From: Patescibacteria group bacterium
GTDB taxonomy: Bacteria > Patescibacteriota > Patescibacteriia > JAGVFQ01
Assembly (NCBI GenBank): GCA_020057505.1
Contig: JAGVFQ010000034.1
Location: 1 to 40,631 of the forward strand
Length of the DNA: 40,631 nucleotides
Direction: 5' to 3'
This document shows positions 40,200-40,631 of this stretch, one piece after another. The position numbers were made by a program, and so were the translations under genes. How positions within the stretch are numbered: position 1 is the stretch's first letter; the number at the start of each line of letters is the position of its first letter. The notes under the pieces were generated by a model. The model was not told where the DNA came from and ran no database searches. It saw only the letters and a list, made by a program, of their open reading frames with translations.

Positions 40200-40631
40200 T
40201 CATTTTGGCGCCGAACAGCTTCCGCTGCCACCGCCGCCACAACCGCAACCCTTGGCTCCTGAAGGAATAGGTGTTGATTCTGCCAAAGCCGCGCTGCCGG
40301 TAGGGTTGGACAAGCCGGCTGATGCGGTTTTAGTATTTACAACCTCGATAATGCCGGAAATCATTCCCATCCAACAGCTAAAGACATACTTGCCGGCTTT
40401 CGTGGGGGTAAATTCTTTAATAGCTACCTGACCCGGCGTGAGACTTATCTGGCCGTCAAATAAACTGCGAGAGATAATAGCATTGGTACAGCCGCTGGTT
40501 CCCGTATCAGTGATTTCCCAACGAACCGGCATTCCCAATCTCACTTTCAGATTATTCGGCGCATAACCTCGGCTTGAAGCTTCCATTTTTAATATTTGTT
40601 TGCCGTTAATAATAGAAGGCAACCCTTCTTC
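40200..40631 (-). CDS. Cupredoxin-domain protein, C-terminal part (cut by window end)
   Basis: The frame is open to the window edge; the TTG at 40622 in the ORF track is not a true start, since 'EEG' codons precede it. Seen: 'QILKMEASSRGYAPNNLKVRLG', 'GTSGCTNAIISRSLFDGQISLTPGQVAIKEFTP', 'GKYVFSCWMGMISGIIEVV' (cupredoxin Cys-x-Met-Gly-Met copper loop) and a glycine/cysteine tail 'GCGCGGGGSGSCSAPK'. Probably the end of a larger exported or membrane protein (perhaps a transporter such as TauE/SafE, as seen in similar clusters). First gene of the visible copper operon; the HMA-DsbA gene starts 53 nt later. Confidence 0.8.
   Translation of the reverse strand, partial: EEGLPSIINGKQILKMEASSRGYAPNNLKVRLGMPVRWEITDTGTSGCTNAIISRSLFDGQISLTPGQVAIKEFTPTKAGKYVFSCWMGMISGIIEVVNTKTASAGLSNPTGSAALAESTPIPSGAKGCGCGGGGSGSCSAPK

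Overview
The window reads as a chromosomal piece of a Patescibacteria/CPR bacterium (Parcubacteria-like). This is an inference from: AT-rich DNA; many small CxxC/CxxC proteins; short palindromic repeats lying between genes and, in frame, inside genes; an AmmeMemoRadiSam gene set; fused membrane/spermidine-synthase and HMA/DsbA proteins; and a PriA with an eroded motor. TGA is used as a stop (the gene ending at 15346), so the genetic code looks standard. No rRNA, CRISPR array, integrase, transposase or phage gene was seen. One tRNA, Ser(GGA), is present.

Layout. 0.1-5.5 kb: YiiX-like hydrolase, CxxC zinc-ribbon protein, MYG1/DHH-like protein, a strikingly GC-rich zinc-finger gene of unknown function, fmt and def among palindromic repeats, and a tiny membrane protein. 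5.5-10.8 kb (minus strand): priA, AMMECR1 (amrA), a 12-cysteine anchored protein, MEMO/LigB (amrB), and a secreted lysozyme-like protein with four C-terminal repeats. 10.8-16.9 kb: prs, clpB under a CIRCE operator, a frameshifted secreted FN3 protein, the AmmeMemoRadiSam radical SAM enzyme, and a small helical protein. 17-21 kb (plus strand): WecG/TagA glycosyltransferase, gltX, an EnvC-like M23 peptidase and two small zinc-binding proteins. 21-27.3 kb: SET-domain protein, ftsQ, ddl, serS, a purF 3' remnant, two micro-ORFs, a nucleotidyltransferase, an HD protein and tRNA-Ser. 27.3-40.6 kb (minus strand): fused aminopropyltransferase, DsbA, then a dense copper/thiol island holding two metal P-type ATPases, a lone HMA protein, two cupredoxins, CcdA, a DUF1573 protein, an HMA-TM-DsbA fusion, and small Cys/His or SHOCT membrane proteins.

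How the parts work together. The copper island joins metal export (CopA-like, CopB-like), metal binding (HMA, cupredoxins) and extracytoplasmic thiol chemistry (DsbA, CcdA). The HMA-DsbA fusion physically links the two themes. The rest is mostly housekeeping: initiator-Met handling, tRNA charging, wall synthesis, and protein disaggregation.

Beyond the genes, several short plus-strand units share a layout: a strong TTGACA promoter, a boxA-like element soon after it, a perfect leader hairpin, a GGAGG ribosome site, and, in four cases, a second GGAGG between the stop codon and the terminator. Three housekeeping genes (priA, amrS, ddl) carry in-frame palindromic insertions. Three genes look damaged: FN3 (frameshift), purF (3' remnant) and DUF6629 (in-frame TGA at a likely Trp site).
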